Source: Adenanthera pavonina
Taxonomy: Eukaryota > Streptophyta > Magnoliopsida > Fabales > Fabaceae
DNA: 64,000 nucleotides
Assembly (NCBI GenBank): GCA_026686845.1
Contig: JAIVEN010000024.1
Coordinates: 5,505,501 to 5,569,500 of the forward strand
Direction of reading: 5' to 3'
The notes beneath the pieces are model-generated. The model was not told where the DNA came from. It saw nothing but the letters and a program-made list of their open reading frames with translations, and searched no databases. Below are positions 47,142-58,880 of the stretch, piece after piece. The position numbers were made by a program, and so were the translations under genes. The number at the start of each line of letters is the position of its first letter. Within the stretch, counting starts at the first letter, position 1.

Positions 47142-49165
47142 TATTGAATCAAGTGTTTTGATGATTCTAAACAACTAGAGCTTGAAAGGAGAATATCAAA
47201 GGAGTGTAAGAGCATACAAGTGAAGAAATACAAGAAGAAATATGTGAAGAATTAGTTGTTAGAATTTCTCACAATGTACATGGGGTAAAAGACTTTGATT
47301 TTAACTTACTTATGTTCCCATAGCATTTAAACATGTGTTTTTCATGTTATCCTACGTTAACATATATTAGATTTGGAAAACACTAGCTAACAGACGAATT
47401 TTGAGTTTAACTCTCATGTGTTTTTGTGCAAAATGTGAACTTTGCTTACTGAAATTTGAAGTTTCAGAGTTATCATCTCTAACAAAATGTGCAAAATTCA
47501 TATGAAGTCCTGTCAAAATTTGAATGAAATTAAAGTGCAAAAAGGGTTCAAAGTCAGTCCCTCTGATAGATGAATTTTGGATTTCAAAATTCGAATTTTA
47601 AAATGAAGACTTGTAAGTCTTGTTAGAATTGCCTTTGACAGACGAATTTTGAAAGTGCAAAATTTGAATTTCTCAAAGTAGTACTTTTGCAACATAATGA
47701 GCTAGCCTTTGATAGACAAATTTTTGGCTCCCAAAATTCAATTTTTGAGTGCACTATAGAAACATGAGACAATTGTTTATAATCAACAGATGCACATGTA
47801 ATATGAAAATTCCTTTGTTTCAACATGGGATATATTTGACAAAATCAAAATTTGAATTTCACTCTTGAACAGACGAATTTTGGAAGTTCAACGTTAAAGT
47901 CTTTAGCTTATGGTCTCTGCGAAATTCATCAATTGACACCCAAAATTCAAATTTTAGTGTGTTAGGCGCATAGGTTTGTCGTCTAACCTTCTGTGCTCAT
48001 TAATGATATTGCCTTTTGAAAAGATGTTAGTAGACTAAAGGTGATAGGTTAGAAAGAAAATGCTAAGTTTCTGAAAGAATTGTCCCCCTGTCAAGCCACA
48101 ATAATCAACTAACCCCTGAGGTTTGTCATCTAACCTGGCCAACTCGAGAGCAACACATTCTCTAGAAATGTAGCTTTGTCGACTAACCCTCTTCAATTGT
48201 TGACTAACCTTGTTTTCTAGAAAACCAAATGTTGAGTCTTTGAAGCTTAGTGGACTAAGGTGTGACATCATAGAATGGCTTGTCTTCTATCCCTCGAAGA
48301 AAATCTTTTGGGTAACTAATGTCTTGGGCCTTGTTGACTAACCTTGAATGTTTTCATGAAAACCCCTTTTGAACAATTTTCTCTCTTTGTCATAAGCTTG
48401 CTTGATAGTCTACTAACCCTCCTGAATTGTTGACTAACCAAGTCCAACATTATAAAATGTGTCTAACGGCTAGTTGAGGTTTGTGGCACTAACCTGCATT
48501 GTTTGTCGACTAATCTCTGACAATGCATTTAATATAGTAAGTTAATGTTACTACTCACTCATAACAGCTATTTCTCATCTCTAACGGTTAGATTTGTCGA
48601 AAATCTGTATATAGGACCCCATTTAAGTTGTTTGGTAAAAGCATTAAGTATTATTAAGCCAAATTGCTTCTGAATCATTACTCCTATCATTCAAAGCTTT
48701 ACCTAACCACTTTTAGAGTGAGAAAGTGTTCTTTATTGCATCATATCTACTCTTTGAGAGAGATTACTTCATTAAATATTTTCTACAACCTCATGGTAGA
48801 AAGCTTAGTACAAAGAAACACTAAGGGATTACTGTAAATACTCATTGTAAAGGAGTGTGGAGAGTTTCTCAAGTTCTATTAAGAGAACTTGTGTTGTGTA
48901 CTATGTTACTGTAAGAATCTAGTTCAATCTTGTAAGATAGTAGAAAAACCTCAAATGATAACTTGAGAACTAGATGTAAGCCAAGTGGAAAGACTGAACG
49001 AGGATAAACTTTTGCGTTTGATTATTTCTTCTCTCATTCTTTTCATTTTAAGTTATTACTCTGTTTTAGTGTGTTTGTACTGTTGCATTTGATCTCCCTA
49101 TTTTGTAGAAAAATTAAAAAAAAAGCCCAATTCATCCCCTCTTGGGCAATCCTGCTGTACTTACA
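47142..49165 (+). mobile_element. Copia-like LTR with mixed motif arrays
   Basis: TATTGAATCAAGTGTTTTGA ... CTTGGGCAATCCTGCTGTAC TTACA, with the same landmarks as the LTRs at 28228 and 41255 (GATGATTCTAAAC, CTAGATGTAAGCC, CCAATTCATCCCC TCTTGGG). The first half has CAGACGAATTTTG and CAAAATTCGAATTT words; the second half (47965-48520) instead repeats TTGTCGACTAACC and TTGTTGACTAACC variants. The flanking 5-mers (AAAAG and ATCGA) do not match, so the outer context was rearranged. Confidence 0.7.
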
Positions 49166-49618
49166 ATCGAGTTGGCTTGAAGTCTTTGGTAAGTTCGAGC
49201 CTAATTGATTAAAATATAATATCCATACATTTCAAACCTGAAAATTATTTTTTGATTATTTAAATATGATTAGTGGTTGTTACTCCATATGTATATCAAT
49301 ATGATATTCTTGATTTTAAAATAAAAAAGTACTCCATATATATATATAACTCAATCTGTTATTTTAAAAATTTAGAATTTAAAAATATATGAAATTGATG
49401 TTTATGATATATATTATTCATATTTAAATATATGGCTATATATTTCTGATGGGGCAGACATTTTTCTTTTTTGGAAATCTCAACAGACTTCAACTTTAGT
49501 TGCTAAGCAGATAATATAAATTTTACAAGAGAAGAGATAGTGATATAATAGGAGGGGTAATCAATTTTTTAAATTTTTATATATTTTTTTTATATTGGTC
49601 AAATCATCCCTCACTCTA
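49166..49618. other. Intergenic, nothing recognised
   Basis: AT-rich sequence between the copia-like LTR and the edge of copy B. No coding region, terminal repeat or LTR similarity seen. Confidence 0.5.
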
Positions 49619-49755
49619 ACATCAGTTTCCGCTTTTATTTTTACAAGGCTCGAGTTCACAATCCCATCTTCACTCGTTGGCAAAAAAAAAAACAATTCCT
49701 ATCTTTTTTTTTTATTATAAGGAGAAGGCCAAGGCTGGTACAGATTACATGCTAC

Positions 49756-51084
49756 TCATAGGAGGGGATGAAATCCCAGCATATCCTTACGCACTAGAGC
49801 AGCCAGGTGATCTAGTGCCATATCAAGGAATACAAAGTGGTGTCTGTGGGTGAGCCCATACTTAGTTAACCTGTCAGCTACACCATTTGCCTCGTGGTAT
49901 ATAAAGTTGAAACTGACACACAATTCCCTCAATCTGAAATTGTTAATTAACTCCTAGATAGTGGAGTGCAGGTGGGTATGTAGAGGAGGAGAATTGAGTC
50001 TGGAGGCTAATTCCTTACAATCAGATTCGAAAATGACATTCCTAATTCCCAATTCCCAAGCAGCCTGCATTCCAATAAACAAAGACCATTCCTTAGCTTC
50101 TACAATACAACATATGCCCAAATATTGATAAAAACCACCAACCCATTCACCCAAGTGATTCCTAAATGCCCCTCCACAGGCTGCATCGCTTGAGCTCTCC
50201 ATCATTGCTCCATCCACATTGCATATTACACTACCCTCTGGTGGCATTTCCCATAACTCAGTACGCACAGAAGGGCAGAAATTGTTTCTCATTGAGGCCA
50301 CATTTTGGTCATAGACATAATTCCTGTATGTGTTGAAAATTGTTGAAATAGGAACACTCGGCTTTTGAAACCCATTCTGGAAAATGTGGAGATTCCTCTA
50401 ATTCCATAGCTTCCAAACAACTACCCCCCAAAGTTGAGCCCACAAAGGTTCAGAAGTGCATCCCAACTCCTGTTTTAGGTTGAGGAGCGCCCAATCAGTA
50501 AGGCCTTTAGCAAAGATCACCTGCTGCCATCTAGGTTGTACTAACTTCCTCCAAATATTCCTAGCATAAGGACAATCCCTTACCACATGGATAATGTCTT
50601 CCTGATTATCATAGCACCAAATGCATCTCGGATTTGCCATGCTCCAGCAGCTTCTTCTAGCATTAGTTGCAAGGCAATCTTGAACCATCAGCCATAGAAA
50701 CACTCTAATTCTGTCCACCCCTTTCCACTTCCAGATGGCCTTATAAAGAGAAGAAAGACAGGAGTTTCCTTGAGATTCAAGAAGCCAATATGCATCCCTT
50801 ATTGAGAACATGCCAGAACTATTATAACCCCAACTGGCAACATCACTTCCAAGAGACAAATTGGGAGGACATTTTGCACTCAGAATTTTCAGGACATCCT
50901 GAACAATGAGGTAACTAAGCCTATTATAATCCCAATGGCCATCAACAACCCATTCAGCGACTACAGAATTCAATTCATCATCCCTGATGGGTCTGATGCA
51001 ATGATCTTTTATACACAACCCAGGTTTTAGCCAGTTATCACTAAAGAAGTTAATAAAAAGACCATTGCGTACCTGCCAACACAT
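49756..51084 (-). pseudogene. LINE ORF2 C-terminus: zinc-binding domain and RNase H
   Basis: 51084-50398 carries the thumb/connection and the zinc-binding RVT domain (FLWLMVQDCL ... CIWCYDNQEDIIHVVRDCPY). After a break, 50301-49756 reads as plant LINE RNase H: CNVDGAM, the Glu of VEAKEWS, ESDCKEL and, past a stop at 49956-49954, HEANGVADRLTK, giving the four acidic catalytic positions Asp-Glu-Asp-Asp. The frame ends at TGA 49758-49756, about 40 bp before the poly(A). Two internal breaks. Confidence 0.85.
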
Positions 51085-51105
51085 TCCCTTTTCTATAATA
51101 TCCTG

Positions 51106-51974
51106 CTATTGGCAAATAAAATGCCAAAGTTGTGAGTCTCCTTGCTTAGCCATCCATTTGTCCTCATGCCTGGAGTAGATATACTTATATCGCAAGGTTT
51201 CAGCCCATAAACTGGTCCTCTCCTTTTTCAAACGCCACACCAAGTTAGCCCCGCATACTCTATTCATAGCAATTAATTTACGAAATCCCAAACCACCACT
51301 AGCCTTAGGTAGGCAAATTTTGTGCCATCCAATTGGGTGGGCTTTCCTTTCCTGCAAGTCCCCCCAAATGAATCGTCGTTGCAACCTCTCGACCTCGTTA
51401 CATATCTTAACAGGGAGCTTGATCACCTGCATCAAATATAGAGGAATAGTACTCAGTACAGAATGAGCTAGAGTAATCCTTTCAGCCAAGGAGAGGCAAT
51501 TTATCTTCCAATTTTCCAGCTTCAACTGTACCCTGTCCACAATGTATCTAAACTGGTCAGCTTTCCTCCTTGTACAACCTAACGGAATCCCTAGATAGGT
51601 TCCAATATTAGTCGAATTCGCCATACCCGTAAGATCACTCAGCTTTGTTCTTTGTTGAGGAGGGACATTGTGAGAGAAAAACATAGAAGATTTTTGGAAG
51701 TTAACCTTCTCACCTGAAGCAAGGCAGAACTCATTCAAGCAGTCAAGCATACATTCCACTTGGGTCTCAGAAGCTTTCCCAAAAAGAAGTAGGTCATCAG
51801 CAAACATGAGATGTGAGATCAAAGGGCCATTCTGAGTCACCCCTATAGGTTCCCATTGACCCTCTTGCACCTCATCCAGAATGAGATGTGAGAGTCTGTC
51901 CATACACAAGACAAACAGATACGGTGATAAAGGATCACTTTAACGTAGACCCCTCTAAGGCTTAAAGAAACTTG
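51106..51974 (-). pseudogene. LINE reverse transcriptase, second part
   Basis: 267-codon open stretch (51909-51106) with the catalytic FADDLLLFGKA, the EKVNFQKSSMFF segment and YLGIPLG, which are RT palm and thumb motifs of plant L1 elements. Just upstream GLR-stop-SDPLSPYLFVLCMDRLSHL shows the RQGDPLSP motif with Gln changed to a stop and Gly to Ser. A single TAG separates it from the next ORF2 segment. It is cut at 51975 by the solo LTR. Confidence 0.88.
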
Positions 51975-51979
51975 TCTAC

Positions 51980-54475
51980 TGTAACACCTCGTACTTAGAC
52001 TAATTTTCCATGTATTAAACTATATTTAAGTCCATTAATGTTTGATTAGAGACTTGATTACATAAAACAACTTAAACCAATTTATTCCATTTGAGGTACT
52101 CTTCCCTCGGTTAACTTCTTTTCACCTGGTGAACTTTGAAAATTCATAACTAAATCAAGAAAAATCATATTAATATGGTTAAAGTCTCTAAATATATATT
52201 AAAAGATTCTATACATGGAAAAAATGTTGAATATGGAAACTACTTGGCCAATTTATACAGTAAATTCGTATTATCTTCACAGTAGCAATAGTCATTTTTG
52301 AAAATTTCTGATTCTGACCATAACTTTGAAAAATCAACATAAATCATACACAACTCCAAATTGAGTGATCTTTATGTCTATGGAAAGCTACACATGTCTA
52401 GTTTTCATAAATATAAAACACTCATACATTGAACATATCGAGATATGTACAGTACTTTGAATTCCCAACAGTATTCAGAAAGGTCTCTTGCATTCTTCCA
52501 ACTTTCCAAAATACACACTAATATATACATAAATAGCCATAACTTACCTTTATCTTACATGATAATCCATAACAACCTAGAGGAACATATTAACATGGAA
52601 ACACAGTATGATCATGCCCCATAAGATTTTACATAACCTCTCATATAATAGTATCAACCTAGGCATCATTATCTTGAACATTAACTTGCTTCTCCTTGCC
52701 TTTCCTTTCTTGGATAATCTTGCCATAACTTGAACCTAAAATTTGTTAGACATTTGGAAAGGGGTGAGATTCAAATAATCTCAGTAGTAACTACCATACA
52801 TGCTTATACATCATCATACATTGCAAACTTTCATGAAATTTACATTAAACTTTCACTTATAATCCTTTGTGCACAAACATTTTCTAAAAAACTTTGGGCA
52901 GCACCTCCCCTTAAATTATAAACCTTCCTAGGGTCAATGACCCTTTAAACAACATAGCCAATTAATTCAATCCATCACAAAACATCAATACAATCAACAA
53001 TTATATCAAGTAAGCATATTGGCAACCATAACAATATATAGGCACAATGTGGTTTGTTAACTACCTTTCAGCTTTCCAATGATCTCCAAACTTTGCAAAC
53101 CCTTTCCTTGATCTTCTAACACTATTTTGGATCCTATAGCATCATAAAATAAGGCCATTAACCACTGATTATACAATTTCCTTTACAAAGTGCTCACTTA
53201 AACTAAAATTTGCACTTTGATATCCATAAAGCATTATTTGTACAACATACTTATTCTAACCTATTTTGGACCCAAGGAATCTATTTTTGGGGTCAAAAAC
53301 TTGAAATTACCTTCCTATATTGAACCCTAATTAGGCATAAAATTATCATAAATTATAGAAAAATAACTAACCGATTAATTTGTAATCCAATGACATATTC
53401 TTGCACCTTATGGTCTACATAACACTTTTCATTTTCTCTCTCTACTCTCTCTCTAGGATGAAGCTTTCAGTGGAAAAATAGGAGAGAATAAACCATAAAA
53501 CTCTTTCAAACTAAAGGATACACAAGATTATGGTCATAAGATATTACCTTGAGTTTGTGAGCACCAAACTTTGCCTTTTGTCTTCTCCTTTTTGTCTTCA
53601 AAATTCAAGAGCTCTCTCTCCCTTTTCCTTTCTGTTTTAGACGTAAAGGTATGCTGAAGGAGATGGATTAAGTAATTAATAAGAGTGGTTAAGGGATAAA
53701 GTAATAATATCTAACCTTGGTTACTTTATTTTTTAACTTTAGTTACTTAAACTTTAATAAAACTTTTCCAACAATTTCCTTCATATCCCATTGAGAAATC
53801 CTACATTTTTCATCCCCTTTCTGGCCAAAAATTGGTTAAATAACATTTATGGACCAAAATACCCTTTGCCGATTAAACTGATCCGTACCGTTTTAGTATT
53901 TTTGCCAAAATTGTCATTAAATTGGTACAGGATTGTCCAACAATTGCTTTTAGTCCAACATCATTATCTAGACCCAAAATATATTTTAGCAAGGTCCAAT
54001 CATTGTTCTTGGATCAATACTGCCTTTTTCTGCAGTTTAAACTGACTTTTATTGGGTAAAATATTAATATTAAATCCTAATCACCCAATAAATATGATTT
54101 TGACCTTAATAAATTTCATACTATATTTCATTGGGTCTAACTCATTGAAAGCTTCATTTTGACTATAATTTTTCATATTTCCAAAAATGCCTTTGATCTG
54201 AGATCAATTTATAATTTTTAAAACTTTCAGATCATTAGGTGTAATTTGCCCCAAAATCATAACATTTTTCTTCAATTCTTCCGGCGTCCACCGCCTTAGT
54301 TTTTTTTTTTCAAATGGACAAAAATCATCATTTTCTCTTTTTTTCTTTCAACTGAGATAATTAACCTCTTTGTCCTATTTCATGCCAAACGATATAAATC
54401 CATTTTTACAAATTCTTTATAAATTTTAAAATATTGAGTCTTGAATATCTAGAAAAAATATTTCAGAATATTACA
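51980..54475 (-). mobile_element. Solo gypsy LTR inside the LINE, TSD TCTAC/TCTGC
   Basis: 2496 bp; plus-strand ends are TGTAACACCTCGTACTTAG and TTTCAGAATATTACA. Flanks TCTAC (51975-51979) and TCTGC (54476-54480) match at 4 of 5, and LINE RT sequence continues on both sides. On the minus strand it has donor AAG|GTAATA (GT 53547-53546), acceptor TTTTAG|GTTC (AG 52737-52736) and an intact 49-codon ORF. Confidence 0.92.
52577..52726 (-). CDS. LTR micro-ORF, 49 aa, basic then hydrophobic (intact)
   Basis: Unknown protein. It starts 9 nt after the conserved acceptor AG with Met-Ala-Arg-Leu-Ser-Lys-Lys and has 7 Lys/Arg in the first 15 residues. The rest is mostly hydrophobic (Leu, Ile, Met, Cys, Phe), and it ends Asn-Met-Phe-Leu at TAG (52579-52577). 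Exactly 49 codons, as in the ORFs at 26763 and 61482. The LTR is solo and lies in a dead LINE, so any role belongs to the LTR family and not to this site. Confidence 0.5.
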   Translation of the reverse strand: MARLSKKGKARRSKLMFKIMMPRLILLYERLCKILWGMIILCFHVNMFL

Positions 54476-54480
54476 TCTGC

Positions 54481-55137
54481 TCCCCATTCCATGGCACATT
54501 AATAGAAACAGATGATATACAGTGAAGGACCAGATCACATAATTGCTTTTCCATTCCTGCTAGGAGAATAGTGTGATAAACAAAATCCCAAGAAATTCGA
54601 TCATAAGCCTTCTCCAAATCAACTTTCAGAGCGACCCAACCTCTTCCGCCTTCTTGCTTTAGCCATTATATGCATGATTTCTTGCCCAATGACAATGTTG
54701 TCTTGGATATTTCGCCCTGGAATAAAGCTGGCTTGAAAAGGAGATACTAACCTATCCATGGAACCCTTGAGTCTTTCAATGATGATTTTGGTCACACACT
54801 TATAGTGGACAGTGCATAAGGAAATAGGCCTGAATTGGGATATTCTATCTGGCTTGTTACTTTTGGGAATAAGGGTGATCAGAGTACGATTGGCATCTTC
54901 AAGAGAAATATTGCCTGCAAAAATACCCCTCGCAAAACTACACACTTCAGCTGACACAATATCCCAATTGGCTTGGAAGAAAAGAGGAGGGAAGCCATCA
55001 ATCCTAGGTGCTTTAAGAGCCCCCATAGAAAATATTGCTCTCTTTATTTCCTCATTTAAGGGAGGAGCCGTGAGACTAGCAAAATTCAACTCATCTAATT
55101 TAGGAAAGGAAGTGCTAGTAGCAAGAGTAGATGTCAC
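54481..55137 (-). pseudogene. LINE reverse transcriptase, first part
   Basis: 172-codon open stretch (55137-54619) with the plant L1 RT start: PPLNEEIKRAIFSMG, DGFPPLFFQANWDIV, TLITLIPKSNKPDRISQFRP ISLC and FIPGRNIQDNIVIGQE. A frame slip near 54640 follows; in the other frame LKVDLEKAYDRISWDFV, with the first catalytic Asp, continues to the solo LTR border at 54480. Confidence 0.88.
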
Positions 55138-56265
55138 CTAGGCCTCAATAGAGAACAGATGTTTAAAAAACCCAGTCACCATGGTAGTAAGCTCAACCTC
55201 ATCAGATATCCAGGCATTATTATCATTCTTCAGAGCCACAATTCTATTTCTTCTTCTATGGAAATTGGTCTTAAGATGGTAGAAATGAGTATTTCGGTCT
55301 CCTTGGTTGATCCACTGAGTACGTGATTTTTGGAACCATTTAAGCTCCTCCTGATTTAGTGTTTCCTCTAACTCCGTATGTAACTCTGCTTTCAAACGAT
55401 GGAGAAACCCCGAATAGGGGTAAGAAGGGGAATTTTGAATTCCTTCAAACCGAGCAAGAATCCTCTTCTTTTTTCTTTCGATCATGCCAAAAACACTCTA
55501 GTTCCACTTCTTGACCTCTTCTGCAAAGAAAAAGAGCTTTGTCTCTAGACCCTCCTTATGTTGCCATTTACTAGCTAGGAATTCTTTAAATTCCTCGTGA
55601 TTTTGCCACATCACTTCAAAGCGGAAGGGACGACTTCTCGGAGGCCTGCTATAGCACTGGTTGAATGAAACAAGTAGGGGGTTATGATTAGAAAATTTTG
55701 TTCTAGGTAACACTCTAATCACACTTTGGGGAACTTGCAAGCAGAAATCATTGTTCCCAAGGCATCTATCCAGCCATTCAAAGAGGCGCTTAGATCCGGG
55801 TAGCAAAGGCCCTCTCCAAGTGAAATGAGAACCCACGGCACCCAAATCCACTAACCCACAATCTTCAATTCGGCTCTTGAACCATCTGCATCTACTCCAG
55901 TTCATTCGAGCTCCCTAAATATGCTCTGAATCGTCAATGATGTCACTAAAGTCTCCACACACGACTCAGGGCTCATCCACGGCCCAAGAAATTAACTTTA
56001 ACTTATCCCAAAGTAACTCTTTATGGTGAGAGTGTGGGATTGCATAAATAGCCGTGAGAGTGATCCTCCGCTTATCAACAGCTTCCCCTTGCATATGGAG
56101 ATATTACCTGTCCTACTCAATGATAGATATCTTACAACTCTTTTCATTCCATAGTGCAACAAGTCCACCAGATCTACCAATACTAGGAATGACGGCCAAC
56201 TTATCAAAGCCCAAACAAAACAGCTTCTCAATCTTTTTAGGTTCCTCGCAATGCGTTTCGGCCCT
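55138..56265 (-). pseudogene. LINE ORF2 endonuclease and linker
   Basis: Apurinic-type endonuclease pieces on the minus strand: ETHCEEPKKIEKLF, IGRSGGLVALW, then DEPWVVCGDFSDIIDDSEH-like text near 55980-55930, then 55905-55498 (VDLGAVGSHFTWRG, RLFEWLDRCL, FSNHNPLLV). The catalytic Ser-Asp-His motif of the family reads Ser-Asn-His. The linker 55485-55138 includes SRTQWINQGDRNTHFYHLKT, typical just before RT. At least four frame breaks or stops. Confidence 0.85.
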
Positions 56266-56597
56266 ATAGCCTCGAAGGCCAACAAAGATATTCCACTTCA
56301 AGAACTGGACCCAGGAGATATCCACAGGGATGGGAAGGGGTTTGAACAAAATTCGGATCATGGTGTTATGGATCTAAATTTGGATTGCCCTATGGGCGAG
56401 AACAACAGTGAATATGTAGAAGGCATGGACTACTTCGTCCCTGAGACACAAATGGATTAATCCTCTGGATCAAATTCCTTTCTTTTATTCTTATGGATAA
56501 TTTTATTTATTGGAATTGTAGAGGGGCATGTGGTAGGGACCTATTACAAAATATCAAAGTTTTGGTTGAGGCTTACAGGCCTAATCTAATTCCTATC
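56266..56597 (+). pseudogene. Inverted LINE 5' piece: ORF1 end and ORF2 start
   Basis: On the plus strand an open frame ends ENNSEYVEGMDYFVPETQMD at 56460 (ORF1 C-terminus, inferred from position). ORF2 then begins near 56491: MDNFIYWNCRGACGRDLLQN ... YRPNLIPIS, the classical WNCRGA start of plant L1 ORF2. ORF2 resumes on the minus strand near 56260 with ETHCEEPKKIEK, the very next conserved element, so the two pieces are adjacent parts of one element placed head to head. Confidence 0.85.
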
Positions 56598-57061
56598 AGC
56601 CAAACTACATAACCATATATAAATACACTGTTCATATTGTTTCGTCGGATAGACCCATCACAATTTCATTGGTTACAATGTTTGGCCCGTATAACATCCA
56701 ATTTAATTCGTTGAGTTTGGGCCTCAAAATCCAATTTAATTGCATTTTGTCCTTTTGGGCCTATAAAATCCCAAAGGGAAAAAAACCCCTAACATCCACG
56801 TACATTGTAAGTTACAATACTGTTAAATAACAACAAAAAACATTTTATTCAAGAGATTTAAAACCCATCAAATTAAAAAAAAAAGTAGCACATATACCAA
56901 AAACAATAAATAAATACAAAAATAAAAAAATTCTCCTATGCATTCCGTGGGGCCGCTCCCCTAGTTTTTTAATATACTCTAAACATTATTAATAAAAAGA
57001 TAAAGAGAATTGAAATTCCCACGAGCTCTCTAGCCAGCGTCTTCGTGATTTCAAGATTAAC

Positions 57062-57931
57062 ATTGGGGGTATGTTTCGTTGGGGAGGGGTGGGTTGGGAA
57101 ATGGGGGAAGGGAAAGGAAGGGGAGGAATTTTACTCCTTTTCACTTATTTGGCAATCAAATAATTGGAGGAAGGGAGAAAAAATATTATTAAAATTTTTC
57201 CTCCCCTCCCCTTGTATATTCCCCCCCCCCAATTGGGGGGGGTTGGGAAATGGGGGAAGGGAAAGGAAGGGGAGGAATTTTACTCCTTTCCACTTATTTG
57301 GCAATCAAATAATTGGAGGAGGGGAGAAAAAATGTTATTAAAATTTTTTCTCCCCTCCCCTTGTATATTCCCCCCCTCCCCCAAATTGGGGTAATTTGAG
57401 AAAAAAATATGATATTCTGTCCAATGTGACCTAAATACCTTTCACTTTTTCATAACTCAACCACACAATATACTGACCAGTCTTGTTACGTATCTCCTTG
57501 GTCTCACTCTTAAAATATAAAATATCTTATGACATACATGCATGAAGTCACGAACACACACAGACACATTTGTATATTAACATATACAATTATGGTTAAA
57601 GTTGAGGAAAAAAAAAAGAAGATACATATAATTATAGTTGAGGTTGAGAAAAAAAAAAGAGTATTTCCTTCTGATTAAGAACTTTGTCTAATATTCAAAT
57701 AAAAAAACTCTTTTTTTAACATAGAAAGAAAATATTAAGTTAAATAAATTGAGTATAATAGTTAAATTATAAGTATTTTCCCTTTCTTCCCCTCCTAACC
57801 CAAACAAGGTAACATTAAAATCCCTCTTTTTCCCTCTAAACGAGAAAAAATTAAAATCCCTTTTTTTCCCTCCTCTTCCTTTCCCTTCATTAAAATCTCT
57901 TCCCTCCCTTCCCCTCCTTTGAACCAAAGAT
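57062..57931. mobile_element. MITE-like insert with internal tandem copies, copy B only
   Basis: Copy A has the uninterrupted site (AAGATTAACACTAAACTACC), so this ~870 bp was inserted in B or lost from A. The left end GGGGGTATGTTTCGTTGGGG AGG and the inverse of the right end (GGCTATCTTTGGTTCAAAGG AGG) are similar terminal inverted repeats of the GGnnnTGTTTGGTT kind found in plant hAT and PIF/Harbinger MITEs. Inside, a ~150-bp G-rich unit is repeated in tandem (57091-57238 and 57239-57385) with a near-palindromic CCCCAATTGGGG junction. No coding capacity. Confidence 0.6.
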
Positions 57932-58369
57932 AGCCTGAACTGTCAAGGCAACAAAGTCCGTATTTATTCTTAAGATATTATTATACCTTACATCTTACTA
58001 ACTCCGTCCTAATTTATAAGAATTGAAATTTAGGCAAGGCATATTTAGAATTCAAGTTTATAATAAAAAAAATAAAAAGCACTTATCAAGAGAAGAAGCT
58101 GCAAACGACGGTGAAGAAGAATGACAGTGAACGTGAACGTTGGCGAAGAAGGATGACTGTGAAGGCCCTTATCCATTTATTGATTGCTTGAGGAGAATAT
58201 GATTGTTTCAATATTGATTTTCTTTTGAGATATTTTTGTATTACTAGAACTAAAATCAATATAACCATAATTAATTTCATATCCATAGAATACAATATAT
58301 CTTTTAGAAAAGAAAAATTAAATATTATATGTCATTCAACTATTATGGTTTAAAAATTAGATTTTGGAT

Positions 58370-58880
58370 TTATTATAAGCCTAACCTATACTTAATGAGT
58401 TTGTGGGCTGGCTTGGAAGACCAAATTTTTTAAAAATGTTTTTGTGTAATTTTTTTACATAATTATTTAAATTAATATAGCTAATCATTACCATCATTCA
58501 TCATAATCAAGATAATGTTGAAATTTTACAATTTATACATCACCCACTGATAAAATAATTTGGATTTTTTTTTTCTGTTTTCATTTAGAATTGAGAAATT
58601 TCAAATTTGGGATTAGGAATGGGAGCTATGAAATTGTGATCAAAATAGATGTGTTGTTTCAAATAAGAGGGAGGATTTTTGTCTTTTTAAGTAGTATTTA
58701 AGAAAAAAGGGGTCAGGCCATGCGGGCTATGGGCTTAACGGAATTGGGGTCTAAAAGCCCATTTTCTATTCAGGTTTCAATTTTTAAAACCCAACTCATC
58801 ATTTTTTTTTTGGTTAAATAGGTCAGCCTGTCAGATTTGACTCATATTACCAACTCTACTACTTAGCCCTACCCATAAAA
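58370..58880. other. AT-rich shared non-coding block
   Basis: Matches 4380-4890 of copy A. It contains GGGCTGGCTTGG, AAAACCCAACTCATC and TCAGCCTGTCAGATTTGAC words often seen in hAT-like non-autonomous elements, but I could not delimit ends. No gene seen from 57932 to 59529. Confidence 0.3.

Larger units (their letters stand above)
49704..56597 (-). mobile_element. L1-type LINE with inverted 5' part, degenerate
   Basis: Plant L1 clade retrotransposon on the minus strand: endonuclease (about 56265-55138), reverse transcriptase (55137-54481, then 51974-51106), zinc-binding and RNase H region (51084-49756), and poly(A) tail (T-run 49704-49713). The 5' part (about 56266-56597) runs in the opposite direction and holds the end of ORF1 and the start of ORF2. 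AATTCCTATC occurs next to the poly-T (49694-49703) and at the outer end of the inverted part (56588-56597), a good 10-bp target duplication. A solo LTR (51980-54475) sits inside reverse transcriptase. Many stops and frame breaks; inactive. Confidence 0.92.

Noticed and set aside
54812..55141. 109-codon plus-strand frame
   Set aside because: Antisense shadow of the LINE reverse transcriptase, whose motifs read clearly on the minus strand.
57045..57394. Two open frames of 76-98 codons
   Set aside because: Gly/Lys/Trp-rich translations of the tandem G-rich arm of the MITE-like insert.
58086..58295. Minus-strand open frame, and GAAGAATGAC repeats near 1800 and 58110
   Set aside because: The GAAGAA/GTGAAG words repeat a few times in both copies of the block, but no gene or ordered array could be supported.
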